47,949 nt of DNA from an uncultured bacterium (GTDB lineage Bacteria > Patescibacteriota > Minisyncoccia > Phycocordibacterales > CAIRYW01), in the NCBI GenBank assembly GCA_903882905.1, contig CAIRYW010000021.1, positions 1 through 47,949 of the forward strand. Reading direction: 5' to 3'. Shown piece after piece: positions 25,387-33,463 of this stretch. The notes under the pieces are model-generated. The model saw only the letters and a list, made by a program, of their open reading frames with translations. It had not been told where the DNA came from and searched no databases. The stretch's first letter is position 1. Each line of letters begins with the position of its first letter. The translations under genes were made by a program, and so were the position numbers.

Positions 25387-27084
25387 ATGAAAAATATTAA
25401 ATTAAATTTTTTTATACTTATCACAATTGTAATTGTTTTCGGAACCACAAATTTAATCAAAGCGGCATCTGTTCCTAGTTTATCTCTTAATCCAACTGTA
25501 GGTTCGAGTGTTGTTCAGGTTACAGTGATTGGTGGTGATCCAAATGCTTCGGCCGTTCTGTATTATCCCTCAAACTCTGTAATGGAATCGGTCTATATTG
25601 GAACAACTAATGGTTCTGGAAACCTAAATACGACAGTTGATTCAGCAGGTTATGGAATCACAGTGGGTACACAAGTTCATGTTGAAGTTAATAAGCAAGC
25701 CTCACAAGCATTAACTTGGCCTAATTATCTAAGTTCTGGTAGCTTACCGTTAAGTCAAACAAGTTTGACTTTGTCTGTTGGACAGAATGCCTCTATTGCG
25801 GCTTCAGTTAGCGCGAGCTTAACAATCACTAATAACACTAATTCTTCTGTTTCAAGCGCAACAATTTCAGGTAACAATATTAATGTTTCCGCTGTTAATC
25901 TTGGCTTAGATCAGATAACTGTTTGTGCAACAAACCTTGGTTGCAACAATATCAGTGTAACTGTGGTTTCGTCAGGTTCATCTTTACCCGCTAGTATTTA
26001 CTTGAGCCAAAATAGTATAAGTCTAACCTCAGGGCAAAATCAAACAATTTCATTAAGCGGTTCAGGAAATTACTCCATTTCACTTAACTCTAATCCAGGT
26101 ATTGCTTCGGCAAGTGTAAGTGGTAATAACTTGAATGTTAGTGCTTTATCTGTAGGTAGTACAAGTATTAATATTTGTGCTTCCGGTAGTAATGGTGCTA
26201 GTACTTGTACAGGACTCCAAGTTACTGTTACTAAACCAATAACCCAAATCGCAACAACAACCGAACCAATTGTATCCTTTAGCCAAAGCGAAGTAACTCT
26301 ATCAGTAGGGCAAAGCCAAACTGTTACAATTTATGGTTCAGCTCCTTATTCTATAACTAACAATACTAATCAAGATTCAGTTACTGCAAGCATTACTGGT
26401 GGAAATAATAGTAATACGATTGACCTTCATGGAGCTGCTACGGGCGGAGCGAATATTACAGTTTGTCAATTTGGGACTACGGTGTGTGCAAACCTTTACG
26501 TATATGTTCCAGTACAAGGAACTACAGTTGCTCAATCAACAACACCACCAACAATTTCCTCACTTTCAATTACTTCAGCTAATAACAACGGGAGCATAAT
26601 GAGTGTGGGAAATAATCTGACAATTACATTCAGCACTAATCAGATAGTGAGTACCCCAACAGTCACGATAGGGGGCTCGTCGGTTAAAGTAAGTGGTAAT
26701 GGTAGTGGTCCATATAGTGCTTCATACACAATAACTGGAAATGAAACCAAACCCCTTAAGTTTGTAGTTGATTTCAATAATACAGCTGGTAGTGGTGGGC
26801 AAGTATCTTTCTCTCTTACTAGTCCGACAATTTCTACTGTTACGGGAACTAATTCAATTAGTAGTCATTATGTTTTTTCTAAACTACTGACTCTTGGTAC
26901 GACTAGTAAAGATGTGACTGAACTACAAAAACTTTTGACAAAACTTGGTTTCTATAATGCCTCAGCCACCGGATATTTTGGTCCAAAAACGCAAACAGCT
27001 GTTAAGGCCTTTCAGAAAGCTCATAGTCTTTCACAAGTTGGATCTGTTGGCCCTGCAACCAGAGCTATATTAAACAAGTCTTAG
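25387..27084 (+). CDS. Secreted protein with Big2-like repeats and C-terminal peptidoglycan-binding domain
   Basis: 565 residues. Signal peptide (1-26, ending NLIKAAS). Three or four bacterial-Ig-like units of roughly 85 residues follow, each with S-x-T-L-S-V-G-Q-x-x (for example TSLTLSVGQNASI, NSISLTSGQNQTIS, EVTLSVGQSQTVT) and a paired cysteine segment (ITVCATNLGCN, INICASGSNGASTC, ITVCQFGTTVC). The C-terminus is a PG_binding_1 domain (about 500-565: LGTTSKDVTELQKLLTKLGF, GYFGPKTQTAVKAFQK). The domain order is opposite to the 22143 protein. Probably a cell-wall-attached adhesin-like protein. Confidence 0.82.
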   Translation: MKNIKLNFFILITIVIVFGTTNLIKAASVPSLSLNPTVGSSVVQVTVIGGDPNASAVLYYPSNSVMESVYIGTTNGSGNLNTTVDSAGYGITVGTQVHVEVNKQASQALTWPNYLSSGSLPLSQTSLTLSVGQNASIAASVSASLTITNNTNSSVSSATISGNNINVSAVNLGLDQITVCATNLGCNNISVTVVSSGSSLPASIYLSQNSISLTSGQNQTISLSGSGNYSISLNSNPGIASASVSGNNLNVSALSVGSTSINICASGSNGASTCTGLQVTVTKPITQIATTTEPIVSFSQSEVTLSVGQSQTVTIYGSAPYSITNNTNQDSVTASITGGNNSNTIDLHGAATGGANITVCQFGTTVCANLYVYVPVQGTTVAQSTTPPTISSLSITSANNNGSIMSVGNNLTITFSTNQIVSTPTVTIGGSSVKVSGNGSGPYSASYTITGNETKPLKFVVDFNNTAGSGGQVSFSLTSPTISTVTGTNSISSHYVFSKLLTLGTTSKDVTELQKLLTKLGFYNASATGYFGPKTQTAVKAFQKAHSLSQVGSVGPATRAILNKS

Positions 27085-27088
27085 AATT

Positions 27089-27122
27089 CCCAAGGACCGA
27101 CCTATGGTACTTTATCCACAGG
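27089..27122 (-). repeat. DnaA-box/REP-like element, copy c
   Basis: Inverted orientation. CCCAAGGACCGACCTATGG leads to TTATCCACA (DnaA box, 27112-27120). Identical over 34 bp, plus the next TA, to copy d, 153 bp away. Upstream flank of the RAYT gene. Confidence 0.88.
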
Positions 27123-27205
27123 TACTAAGAAATAATTTATTTTTTTCTGATAATATGTAGATAATTATTTTTGGTAAGCATTTATCAAAGTAATGAGATC
27201 AGAGT

Positions 27206-27236
27206 ACAAAATCCACCCAAGCGGTGGATTTTGTGT
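27206..27236 (+). terminator. Hairpin between REP copies c and d
   Basis: ACAAAATCCACC (27206-27217) pairs with GGTGGATTTTGT (27223-27234), loop CAAGC. Probably terminates transcription from the 25387 gene, although the T-run lies inside the stem. Confidence 0.65.
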
Positions 27237-27241
27237 GATTA

Positions 27242-27275
27242 CCCAAGGACCGACCTATGGTACTTTATCCACAGG
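27242..27275 (-). repeat. DnaA-box/REP-like element, copy d
   Basis: Exact duplicate of copy c. DnaA box TTATCCACA at 27265-27273. It ends 30 nt before the RAYT start codon. Confidence 0.88.
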
Positions 27276-27305
27276 TAATATTTTTTTTATGTTAATATTT
27301 TAAAT

Positions 27306-27983
27306 ATGCAAAGATCGGAAACTTTTTGTGTAGGAGAGTATTATCACATCTATAATCGAGGTGTTGATAAAAGAATAATTTTCAACACTGAGCAAGATAA
27401 AAAACGTTTTCAACGTTGTTTGTATTTTTGCAATGGAGAAGAAAATGTAATATATGACGACGTTAAAAAACAAGCTCTTTTTAGAATTGATAAGGGAAAT
27501 GATTTGGTTTCTATTGGTGCGTATTGTTTAATGGATAATCACTTCCATATTCTTGTTAGAGAAAACGTCGAAGAAGGTATCTCAAAATTTATGAAAAAAT
27601 TGATGACTTCTTATTCAATGTATTTTAATAAATTGAATAATAGGACGGGTTGCCTTTTTGAAAACAGATTTAAATCAAAACACGTCGACAACGACAGATA
27701 CTTGAAATATTTATTTGCATATATACATTTAAATCCTGCAAAATTGATTGACAAGGATTGGAAAAATAATATTCAGAATAAAGAAAAAATTTTCCAACAT
27801 TTAAACAATTATAAGTACTCAAGTTTTTTTGATTATCAAGATAATTTAAGAGAACTAGGTGTGATTCTTACAAAGAAACATTTCCCGGAATATTTTTTCA
27901 GTAAAAAAGAACATCAAGATTTTATTCTGGATTGGTTGGATGTTCGTCCTGAAGAAGGGTGGGGTGTGGATAAACTACCATAG
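27306..27983 (+). CDS. REP-associated tyrosine transposase (RAYT, Y1/HUH family)
   Basis: 225 residues. The IS200/Y1 transposase fold is clear: YYHIYNRGVDKRIIF at the N-terminus, the HUH motif HFH (79-81) in CLMDNHFHILV, and a candidate nucleophile tyrosine in TSYSMYFNK (Tyr103 or Tyr106). GCLFENRFKSKHV and YIHLNPAKLI are RAYT hallmarks. The family nicks and joins single-stranded DNA and is held responsible for REP dispersal. No IS200-style ends or tnpB are present. Inverted copies of the DnaA-box repeat lie upstream (c, d). Copy e overlaps the 3' end, and the repeat encodes the last residues (VDKLP) and the TAG stop, so the original C-terminus may have been altered. Confidence 0.9.
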   Translation: MQRSETFCVGEYYHIYNRGVDKRIIFNTEQDKKRFQRCLYFCNGEENVIYDDVKKQALFRIDKGNDLVSIGAYCLMDNHFHILVRENVEEGISKFMKKLMTSYSMYFNKLNNRTGCLFENRFKSKHVDNDRYLKYLFAYIHLNPAKLIDKDWKNNIQNKEKIFQHLNNYKYSSFFDYQDNLRELGVILTKKHFPEYFFSKKEHQDFILDWLDVRPEEGWGVDKLP

Positions 27984-28008
27984 GTCGGTCCTTGGGTAGT
28001 TTATCAAC
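27964..28008 (+). repeat. DnaA-box/REP-like element, copy e (long palindromic form)
   Basis: Left arm GTGGATAAACTACC, core ATAGGTCGGTCCTT, right arm GGGTAGTTTATCAAC; the arms pair with one mismatch. DnaA box TGTGGATAA at 27965-27973; the right arm has the near-box TTATCAACA. Overlaps the end of the RAYT gene, opposite in orientation to copies c and d. Confidence 0.88.
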
Positions 28009-28018
28009 ATAGGGGGGA

Positions 28019-28047
28019 TTGAAAAAAGAAAAAGATTTTAATACAAT
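28019..28047 (+). promoter_or_regulatory. Promoter of the PKD/lipase operon
   Basis: TTGAAA (28019-28024), a 17-bp spacer and TACAAT (28042-28047). The roughly 130-nt leader holds a hairpin CTTTTCTCG / CGAGAAAAG (about 28132-28161) before the 28185 start. Confidence 0.5.
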
Positions 28048-28184
28048 TTTTGTTATTCAGATCGGGTGCTAAAATCGGAAATCAAAATACCTCAAGTAAA
28101 GGCTCTCTTTGGCAGATCGGAGCAAGGGGAGTCTTTTCTCGAGATATTTAAAACGAGAAAAGATTAGAAAACTAAGATCGGAAA

Positions 28185-29591
28185 ATGAAATCAAAAGCAC
28201 TTTGTGTACTTTTTTTTGGGGCATTATTTTTTATTGCGAACTTTTCTCTTGCAGCAACTGCAAATATTTCCAGTTTGGTTTTTACTACAGAACCCCAAAT
28301 TATTAAACCTGGAGATATATCAAAAGATATAACTGTCCAAACTCAAAATTCTTCTGGCACGGCCGAAAAAGTTGACGAGACAAACGATACAACTTTTACA
28401 AGTTCTTCTCCTACAGGTCAATTTTTAAACTCATCAGGTAACGCTGTCTCGACCACAATGAGTAAAAATACTTCAAGTCGAACTTTTTATTACAAAGATA
28501 GTACTGAGGGGACTTATACGCTATTTGTTTCAGTGAAAGGACGAGATACTGGAAAGACTTTTTCTGCAACACAGCAAATAACTATTTCATCTAATACTTC
28601 TAGTGGAAATCTTGATACAGGAAACGGGACTTCTACAAGCGCAACTTCAACTACCTCGACCACAACAGCTACATCTAGCGACTCCACGACTTTTTCTGGT
28701 TCAGATATAAATACATCCGGTTCTGGTGTGTATTCATATTCAAGCGGTACGCCTTTGTCACAGTTCTCAGAAAATGATTTCGATTTGAAAGCTTATGCAG
28801 GGAGAGATAGGGTAGCTTTTATAAACAGTCCTGCAAAATTTATTGCACAAATTAAAACTACAAATTCTACTGGAAATTTAAGTTATTCATGGTCTTTTGG
28901 GGACGGGTCATTATCAAACAGCAAAGAAGTTGAACATTATTATGCTTATCCAGGAATTTACAATGTGGTTTTAAATGTTTCAAATGGAGTAAATGATGCA
29001 GTTTCTAGTGCTAAAGTTGAAGTTCTTGAACCAAATATCTCGATAACTAACTCTCAAAATCCTGGTAATAATTTCGTTGAAATTACAAATAATTCTAATA
29101 GAGAAGTTAATCTTGCAGGTTATAGGATTATATATGGTGCCAAAAATTTTCTGATTGCCCAGGATACAATCTTGAGTGCAAATTCAAATATAAAAATTCC
29201 TTTACAAATTTCAGGGCAAGAAAAAATTTCATTTACTTATCCGAATGGTACAAATTTGGTTGATACTATTTCAGACGGAGAAAAAGAAAAGGAAATTTCA
29301 TATATAAAATCACAAATAGATACGATTAAAAACAAAATTGCTGAATTAAAGACAACTGAATCAATTGCGCCAGTCTCTGAAACCCAAAACATTACAAAAG
29401 AAGACCAAATTAAAATTGCAGAAGATGCAAGGACTCACCTTGACGTTCCTAAAGATGAAAGTGTGCAAGTTGAAGAAAATTCGCAAGCGTCAAATTCTTC
29501 TACTACAGAATCTACAATAAATAAAAATCAGAATTTTATTGAAAGTCTTTTAGCGGCTCCAAAGAAAATATTTGATTTCATAAAATGGTAG
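28185..29591 (+). CDS. Secreted PKD and lamin-tail-domain protein
   Basis: 468 residues. Signal peptide (1-24, ending NFSLAATA). An N-terminal beta domain is followed by a long Ser/Thr linker (about 130-190) and a PKD domain (about 220-285: SYSWSFGDGSLSNSKEVEHY, YPGIYNVVLNVSNG). A lamin-tail-like domain comes next (about 290-355: NNFVEITNNSNREVNLAGYR). The end is a coiled-coil-like tract (IKSQIDTIKNKIAELK) and a short aromatic tail. Its last 7 nt overlap the start of the lipase-like gene, indicating translational coupling. Confidence 0.8.
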   Translation: MKSKALCVLFFGALFFIANFSLAATANISSLVFTTEPQIIKPGDISKDITVQTQNSSGTAEKVDETNDTTFTSSSPTGQFLNSSGNAVSTTMSKNTSSRTFYYKDSTEGTYTLFVSVKGRDTGKTFSATQQITISSNTSSGNLDTGNGTSTSATSTTSTTTATSSDSTTFSGSDINTSGSGVYSYSSGTPLSQFSENDFDLKAYAGRDRVAFINSPAKFIAQIKTTNSTGNLSYSWSFGDGSLSNSKEVEHYYAYPGIYNVVLNVSNGVNDAVSSAKVEVLEPNISITNSQNPGNNFVEITNNSNREVNLAGYRIIYGAKNFLIAQDTILSANSNIKIPLQISGQEKISFTYPNGTNLVDTISDGEKEKEISYIKSQIDTIKNKIAELKTTESIAPVSETQNITKEDQIKIAEDARTHLDVPKDESVQVEENSQASNSSTTESTINKNQNFIESLLAAPKKIFDFIKW

Positions 29592-32500
29592 GTACTAAGC
29601 TGAAAAATAATTTTTCTCTCAAAAAATTATTTTTCAGCTTTTTCATTTTCTTTCTCTTATTCTCTCTGCCAAAATTTGTCTGGGCAAATGTCACAATTAA
29701 TAATGATTTAGATATAAAAAAAGACACAATCTGGAATAAAGATCAGGGACAATATTTAATCTCTGGAGATATTTCAATTGAAAAAGGAGTTACTCTAAAA
29801 ATAGAGGCAGGTACAGAGATTCAATTTCAAAATAACAGAGCAATATATTTGTTTGGCGGGAATCTAGATATCGAAGGTGGCGAATCAGAGAAAGTCAGTA
29901 TAGATACAATTTTAGGTAAGCATTGGAACCTATATAATTTTGGCGGAAAAATGAATATAAATGATGCCATTTTTTCAGATCTATTTAGCATTTATGTAAA
30001 TACACAAGGTTATGTGGATATAAAATCTTCAGATATTTCCTCAATTTATGCACTCGATCTTTTTGATAGTAGTTTTTTATCAATAGATGGTGGTAGTTTG
30101 TCTGCGAGTAAAGATTCAGCTATTTATGCCACTGATTCGTCAAAAGTTTACCTATCAAGCACTGAGATTTCATCTTTATGCTCATACGAAACGATTTCTA
30201 TAAATCAAGGATCAGATTTGCATATGAATAGTGTGGTTATGGATTACTCAATCGGATCTAAAAGTTTATTAATTAACGATGGTACTGTAGATATTCTAGG
30301 CTCACAATTTGAAGGAGGACTGAAAGATGGAATTGTTATATATCAAGGTGATTCATCTTTAAATATTGCTTACAGTAGCATTTTAAATTTTAAAGATTCG
30401 GCTGTTAAAAATTACTACGCTAATGTTTCAATAAAAGAGTCAGATTTTTTTGGAAATGGAACAGCTTTTACTTTTTATCCAACTACAACAGGTAAATTCA
30501 CTGCTTCTAAAAATAACATAGAAGGAAATACTTCAGGAGTATATTTTAGCACTTACATGAATATTACTGATAATTTTGATGTCAGAAATAATTTTTGGGG
30601 AGATGCTTCTGGCCCTTACGATAAAGGTAATAACAGTAATCCGACCTCACCATCAAAAGGAAATCCTAATGGGCAAGGTGATTCTGTAAGTGGCTTTGCA
30701 AATATAATTTCAAATTATACCCCTTGGCTTACAACACCGGCTTCACATGTAATACATAATCCCGTAATAATAATTCCAGGAATTTTGAGTAGTTATTTAG
30801 ATAAAGCGGATGGGACAGAGGTATGGCCAAATTTGAGCAAGGCTTTGGTTCCCGGAAGTGATACCTATCTCGACGATTTAATTTTGAGTCCTGATGGAAA
30901 AACAAGTAGTACAACAATAAATACACCTGACATAATGAGGGAAACAAAAATACCATTACTTTTTGACGTAGATTTTTTTCAAGGTTTGATTACGAAATTA
31001 AAGGAACAATACGCAGAAGGTGAGGATTTATTTGTCTTTCCATACGATTGGAGGTTAGATGTTGATTCTGTAGCACAAGAAAAACTCAGTCTTTTTGTTG
31101 AAAATATTTTAGAACAAACTGGCTCTGAAAAAGTTGATATTGTCGCCCATAGTATGGGTGGATTAGTCACAAAATCTTATATAAAAAATTTTGGAGCAGA
31201 TAAAATTGGAAAATTTATTGACATTGCTACACCTCATCTGGGTTCTCCTGACTCATTAAAAATACTTTCTTATGGTGATGATTTGGGAGTTAATTTTTTA
31301 GGAATACTAGGGCTAAATTCTGAAGAAGTCAAAAAAATTTCACAAAATTTTCCTTCGGTTTATGAACTTCTTCCCAGTGAAAAATACTTCGATTCAATAG
31401 ATTCTGATTATAAATATTATTTTGATGACCTTGGAGATACAGATAAAAATGGTGTTAAAGGTAGGTTGAATTTTTCAGAGACTATGGATTTTCTTAAAAA
31501 TTCTGGAAGAAATTCTACTTTAATAGATGAAGCAAAGGAATTTCAAGAGGGGATTGCCGATGTTGATCCAGAAACAAATGGGATAGAAACAATAAATATT
31601 GTTGGATGTGGTACTCCTACAATAGGAAAAATTTATACATTAGACAAAAAGAATAGCAAAAATGAGTATGCACTAGGCTACATAAATGGAGACGGTACAG
31701 TCCCGCTCCAGAGTGCAGAAGCTTTAAATGCCGAGAAGACTTACTATATTTCTGGTGGGATTGCTCATGGTACGATGCCAAGTTCTCAAGGTGTAAAAGA
31801 TCTCATTTCCTCAATACTTTTTGGTAAAGATGTAATTACTGATAAAAATGTCAATACAACAAAATCAAATTGCAAATTACCAAACGGTAAGTACGTTAGT
31901 GTTCACAGTCCTATAAAGATAGATGTATATGACCAAGTAGGTAATCATACTGGGCCAAATGCATCTGGAGATATAGAGCAAAATATTCCTGGAGTTATTT
32001 ATGACACAATCGAAGATAACAAATTTGTTTTTGTTCCTGATGACGAAAATTACAAAATTAATCTTCAGGCGACAGATTTGGGCTCATTTTCAATTGATAT
32101 TAAAACTGAAAAAGATGACGTAGATCATTTCGATTATTTCAATGACATTCCAATAAATAATGTAAGTCTCTCTGGTAGTATAGATCTATCTTCATCAACC
32201 CCAACTCTTGTAATAAAAAAAGATGTTGGTTCGGATAATACTACTTTATTACCTGACGTTAGTTCTGATGTAGATCTATACGAACAAGGAAAAGATGTAC
32301 AAACTCAAAATATATCTTCTGAAGTATCTTTACCTCCAGTTTTAAATTCAGCAAAACATCATTCTGGAAGTATTCATAATAGCAACCTACCAATACTTGT
32401 TACTAAAACAATAACTATTTCAGTTTTGACACCAAATTCTTATCCCGCAAAAATTTTAACGTCAGCAAAAATGAAAGATACAAAAATTTTTGCACAAAAT

Positions 32501-32671
32501 GAACCTAAAGTGTTTGAAAAAAACATGACAAATGACACAAAAGAATCAAATTTTGCTGGAGCTTTAGGTGCTTTTAGGAAATTAAGTCGATGGAGTTTCT
32601 TTGAAAAATTATTGAATTATAAGAACAATACCTGGAATTTTTTTACAAAAATATTCCACTTAACAAAATAA
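29585..32671 (+). CDS. Secreted beta-helix protein fused to an LCAT/PGAP1-like lipase
   Basis: 1028 residues. Signal peptide (about 1-34). Residues about 40-370 form a right-handed beta-helix-like region with short repeated strands (GDISIEKGVTLKIEAGTEIQ, GKFTASKNNIEGNTSGVYF, NNFWGDASGPYD). Residues about 395-760 are an alpha/beta-hydrolase of the lecithin:cholesterol acyltransferase type: NPVIIIPGILSSYL, then the nucleophile elbow AHSMGG (Ser523), ATPHLGSPDS, and a likely catalytic His in GGIAHGTMP. The last 270 residues are a beta domain and Ser-rich tail. It could hydrolyse or transfer host or own membrane lipids at the cell surface. Overlaps the PKD gene. Confidence 0.82.
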   Translation: MVGTKLKNNFSLKKLFFSFFIFFLLFSLPKFVWANVTINNDLDIKKDTIWNKDQGQYLISGDISIEKGVTLKIEAGTEIQFQNNRAIYLFGGNLDIEGGESEKVSIDTILGKHWNLYNFGGKMNINDAIFSDLFSIYVNTQGYVDIKSSDISSIYALDLFDSSFLSIDGGSLSASKDSAIYATDSSKVYLSSTEISSLCSYETISINQGSDLHMNSVVMDYSIGSKSLLINDGTVDILGSQFEGGLKDGIVIYQGDSSLNIAYSSILNFKDSAVKNYYANVSIKESDFFGNGTAFTFYPTTTGKFTASKNNIEGNTSGVYFSTYMNITDNFDVRNNFWGDASGPYDKGNNSNPTSPSKGNPNGQGDSVSGFANIISNYTPWLTTPASHVIHNPVIIIPGILSSYLDKADGTEVWPNLSKALVPGSDTYLDDLILSPDGKTSSTTINTPDIMRETKIPLLFDVDFFQGLITKLKEQYAEGEDLFVFPYDWRLDVDSVAQEKLSLFVENILEQTGSEKVDIVAHSMGGLVTKSYIKNFGADKIGKFIDIATPHLGSPDSLKILSYGDDLGVNFLGILGLNSEEVKKISQNFPSVYELLPSEKYFDSIDSDYKYYFDDLGDTDKNGVKGRLNFSETMDFLKNSGRNSTLIDEAKEFQEGIADVDPETNGIETINIVGCGTPTIGKIYTLDKKNSKNEYALGYINGDGTVPLQSAEALNAEKTYYISGGIAHGTMPSSQGVKDLISSILFGKDVITDKNVNTTKSNCKLPNGKYVSVHSPIKIDVYDQVGNHTGPNASGDIEQNIPGVIYDTIEDNKFVFVPDDENYKINLQATDLGSFSIDIKTEKDDVDHFDYFNDIPINNVSLSGSIDLSSSTPTLVIKKDVGSDNTTLLPDVSSDVDLYEQGKDVQTQNISSEVSLPPVLNSAKHHSGSIHNSNLPILVTKTITISVLTPNSYPAKILTSAKMKDTKIFAQNEPKVFEKNMTNDTKESNFAGALGAFRKLSRWSFFEKLLNYKNNTWNFFTKIFHLTK

Positions 32672-32686
32672 TAGTAAATTAATTAT

Positions 32687-32965
32687 ATGAAAATATTTCT
32701 CAACATGGTTAGACTTATTGCAAATCTCTTAATTTCCTTCATAATTCTTTATTTTGTATTGCTAAAATTTGGAGATGATAATTTTACAAATTATATTTTT
32801 TTTGTAATACCAATTTTCATTGCAATTAGCATTTATTTCATTGATAAAAAAATTACAGGAAATTCAAGAAAAAGTATCTACTATGTATCGGTGGTTTCGT
32901 ATTTTATAATTTCTTTTTTAATTTTTGTGTATGCTATTTCACAAATCACAATAAACTTTATGTAG
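32687..32965 (+). CDS. Small three-helix membrane protein
   Basis: 92 residues with three hydrophobic segments (about 8-27, 35-52 and 64-90), separated by KFGDDN and KKITGNSRK. Not recognised. 15 nt after the lipase-like gene, so probably in the same transcript. A REP element follows. Confidence 0.6.
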   Translation: MKIFLNMVRLIANLLISFIILYFVLLKFGDDNFTNYIFFVIPIFIAISIYFIDKKITGNSRKSIYYVSVVSYFIISFLIFVYAISQITINFM

Positions 32966-32987
32966 AAAATATCAGTAGCAGAATATA

Positions 32988-33032
32988 CCTGTGGATAAGC
33001 ACCTATAGGTCGGTCCTTGGGTTATCCACAGG
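32988..33032 (+). repeat. DnaA-box/REP-like element, copy f (two DnaA boxes)
   Basis: CCTGTGGATAA (32988-32998) and TTATCCACAGG (33022-33032) are perfect 11-bp inverted arms, each with a consensus DnaA box. They enclose CCTATAGGTCGGTCCTTGGG. This is the most complete version of the element. Confidence 0.9.
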
Positions 33033-33039
33033 GGAGGGG

Positions 33040-33068
33040 TTGCAGGTGAACCAGAGTTCACCTATACT
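33040..33068 (+). promoter_or_regulatory. Promoter with LexA-type operator
   Basis: TTGCAG (33040-33045), a 17-bp spacer and TATACT (33063-33068). The spacer and its edges hold a perfect palindrome, AGGTGAAC-CAGA-GTTCACCT (33044-33063). Its core GAAC-N4-GTTC is the Gram-positive LexA (SOS) box. A repressor bound here would cover the promoter. The lexA homologue is 400 bp downstream. Confidence 0.65.
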
Positions 33069-33075
33069 ATTATCC

Positions 33076-33318
33076 ATGAGCAGGACTAGATTAATAGGAG
33101 AAATAGAAAAGGAAATCGAAAGATTGAATAATAAGATTGATCTTAGGATTATTAAGGGTTTGCCTTATTTTAAGGAGGCTAGAAGGCATAGATTTCTTGT
33201 GGCACAACTTTCAAACCTAACAAGGACAGAAGCTCCAGTGGCTATTAAAACAATAATAAAAGCAAAAAGAAATTGGTTAGAGAGAGCTGGTAGTTTAGTA
33301 ACAATGTTTCTTTTTTAA
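33076..33318 (+). CDS. Unknown 80-aa protein under a LexA-type operator
   Basis: 80 residues from ATG 33076; the frame opens at 33040, but that would start within the promoter. The N-terminus is a charged helix (LIGEIEKEIERLNNKIDLRI), the middle is basic (YFKEARRHRFLVAQLSNL), and the end is hydrophobic (SLVTMFLF). Not recognised. The operator and the neighbouring lexA suggest DNA-damage induction. A checkpoint or division-inhibitor role is speculation. Confidence 0.6.
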   Translation: MSRTRLIGEIEKEIERLNNKIDLRIIKGLPYFKEARRHRFLVAQLSNLTRTEAPVAIKTIIKAKRNWLERAGSLVTMFLF

Positions 33319-33328
33319 AACTAAAATT

Positions 33329-33454
33329 ATGAACTTTTTAAGCACAAAGATTTTGAATAGAAAAATAAAATATTATAGAGGAAATATTCCTTTGCTTCGC
33401 AAGCGAGTAAAAATTAATTTCTTTCCCAGTATTTTTGTTGACGTTTATTTTTAA
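33329..33454 (+). CDS. Possible 41-aa basic peptide
   Basis: ORF of 42 codons starting MNFLSTKILNRKIKYYRGN and ending FVDVYF, basic and partly hydrophobic. It lies 10 nt after the putative SOS gene and ends 9 nt before lexA, fitting an operon. No Shine-Dalgarno site is visible and the family is unknown, so it may be chance. Confidence 0.3.
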   Translation: MNFLSTKILNRKIKYYRGNIPLLRKRVKINFFPSIFVDVYF

Positions 33455-33463
33455 AATAATCTA

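Noticed and set aside
27300-28180. AGATCGGA-like strings suggesting sequencing adapter contamination
   Set aside because: They do not continue into the adapter sequence and occur in coding and leader contexts. Chance similarity.
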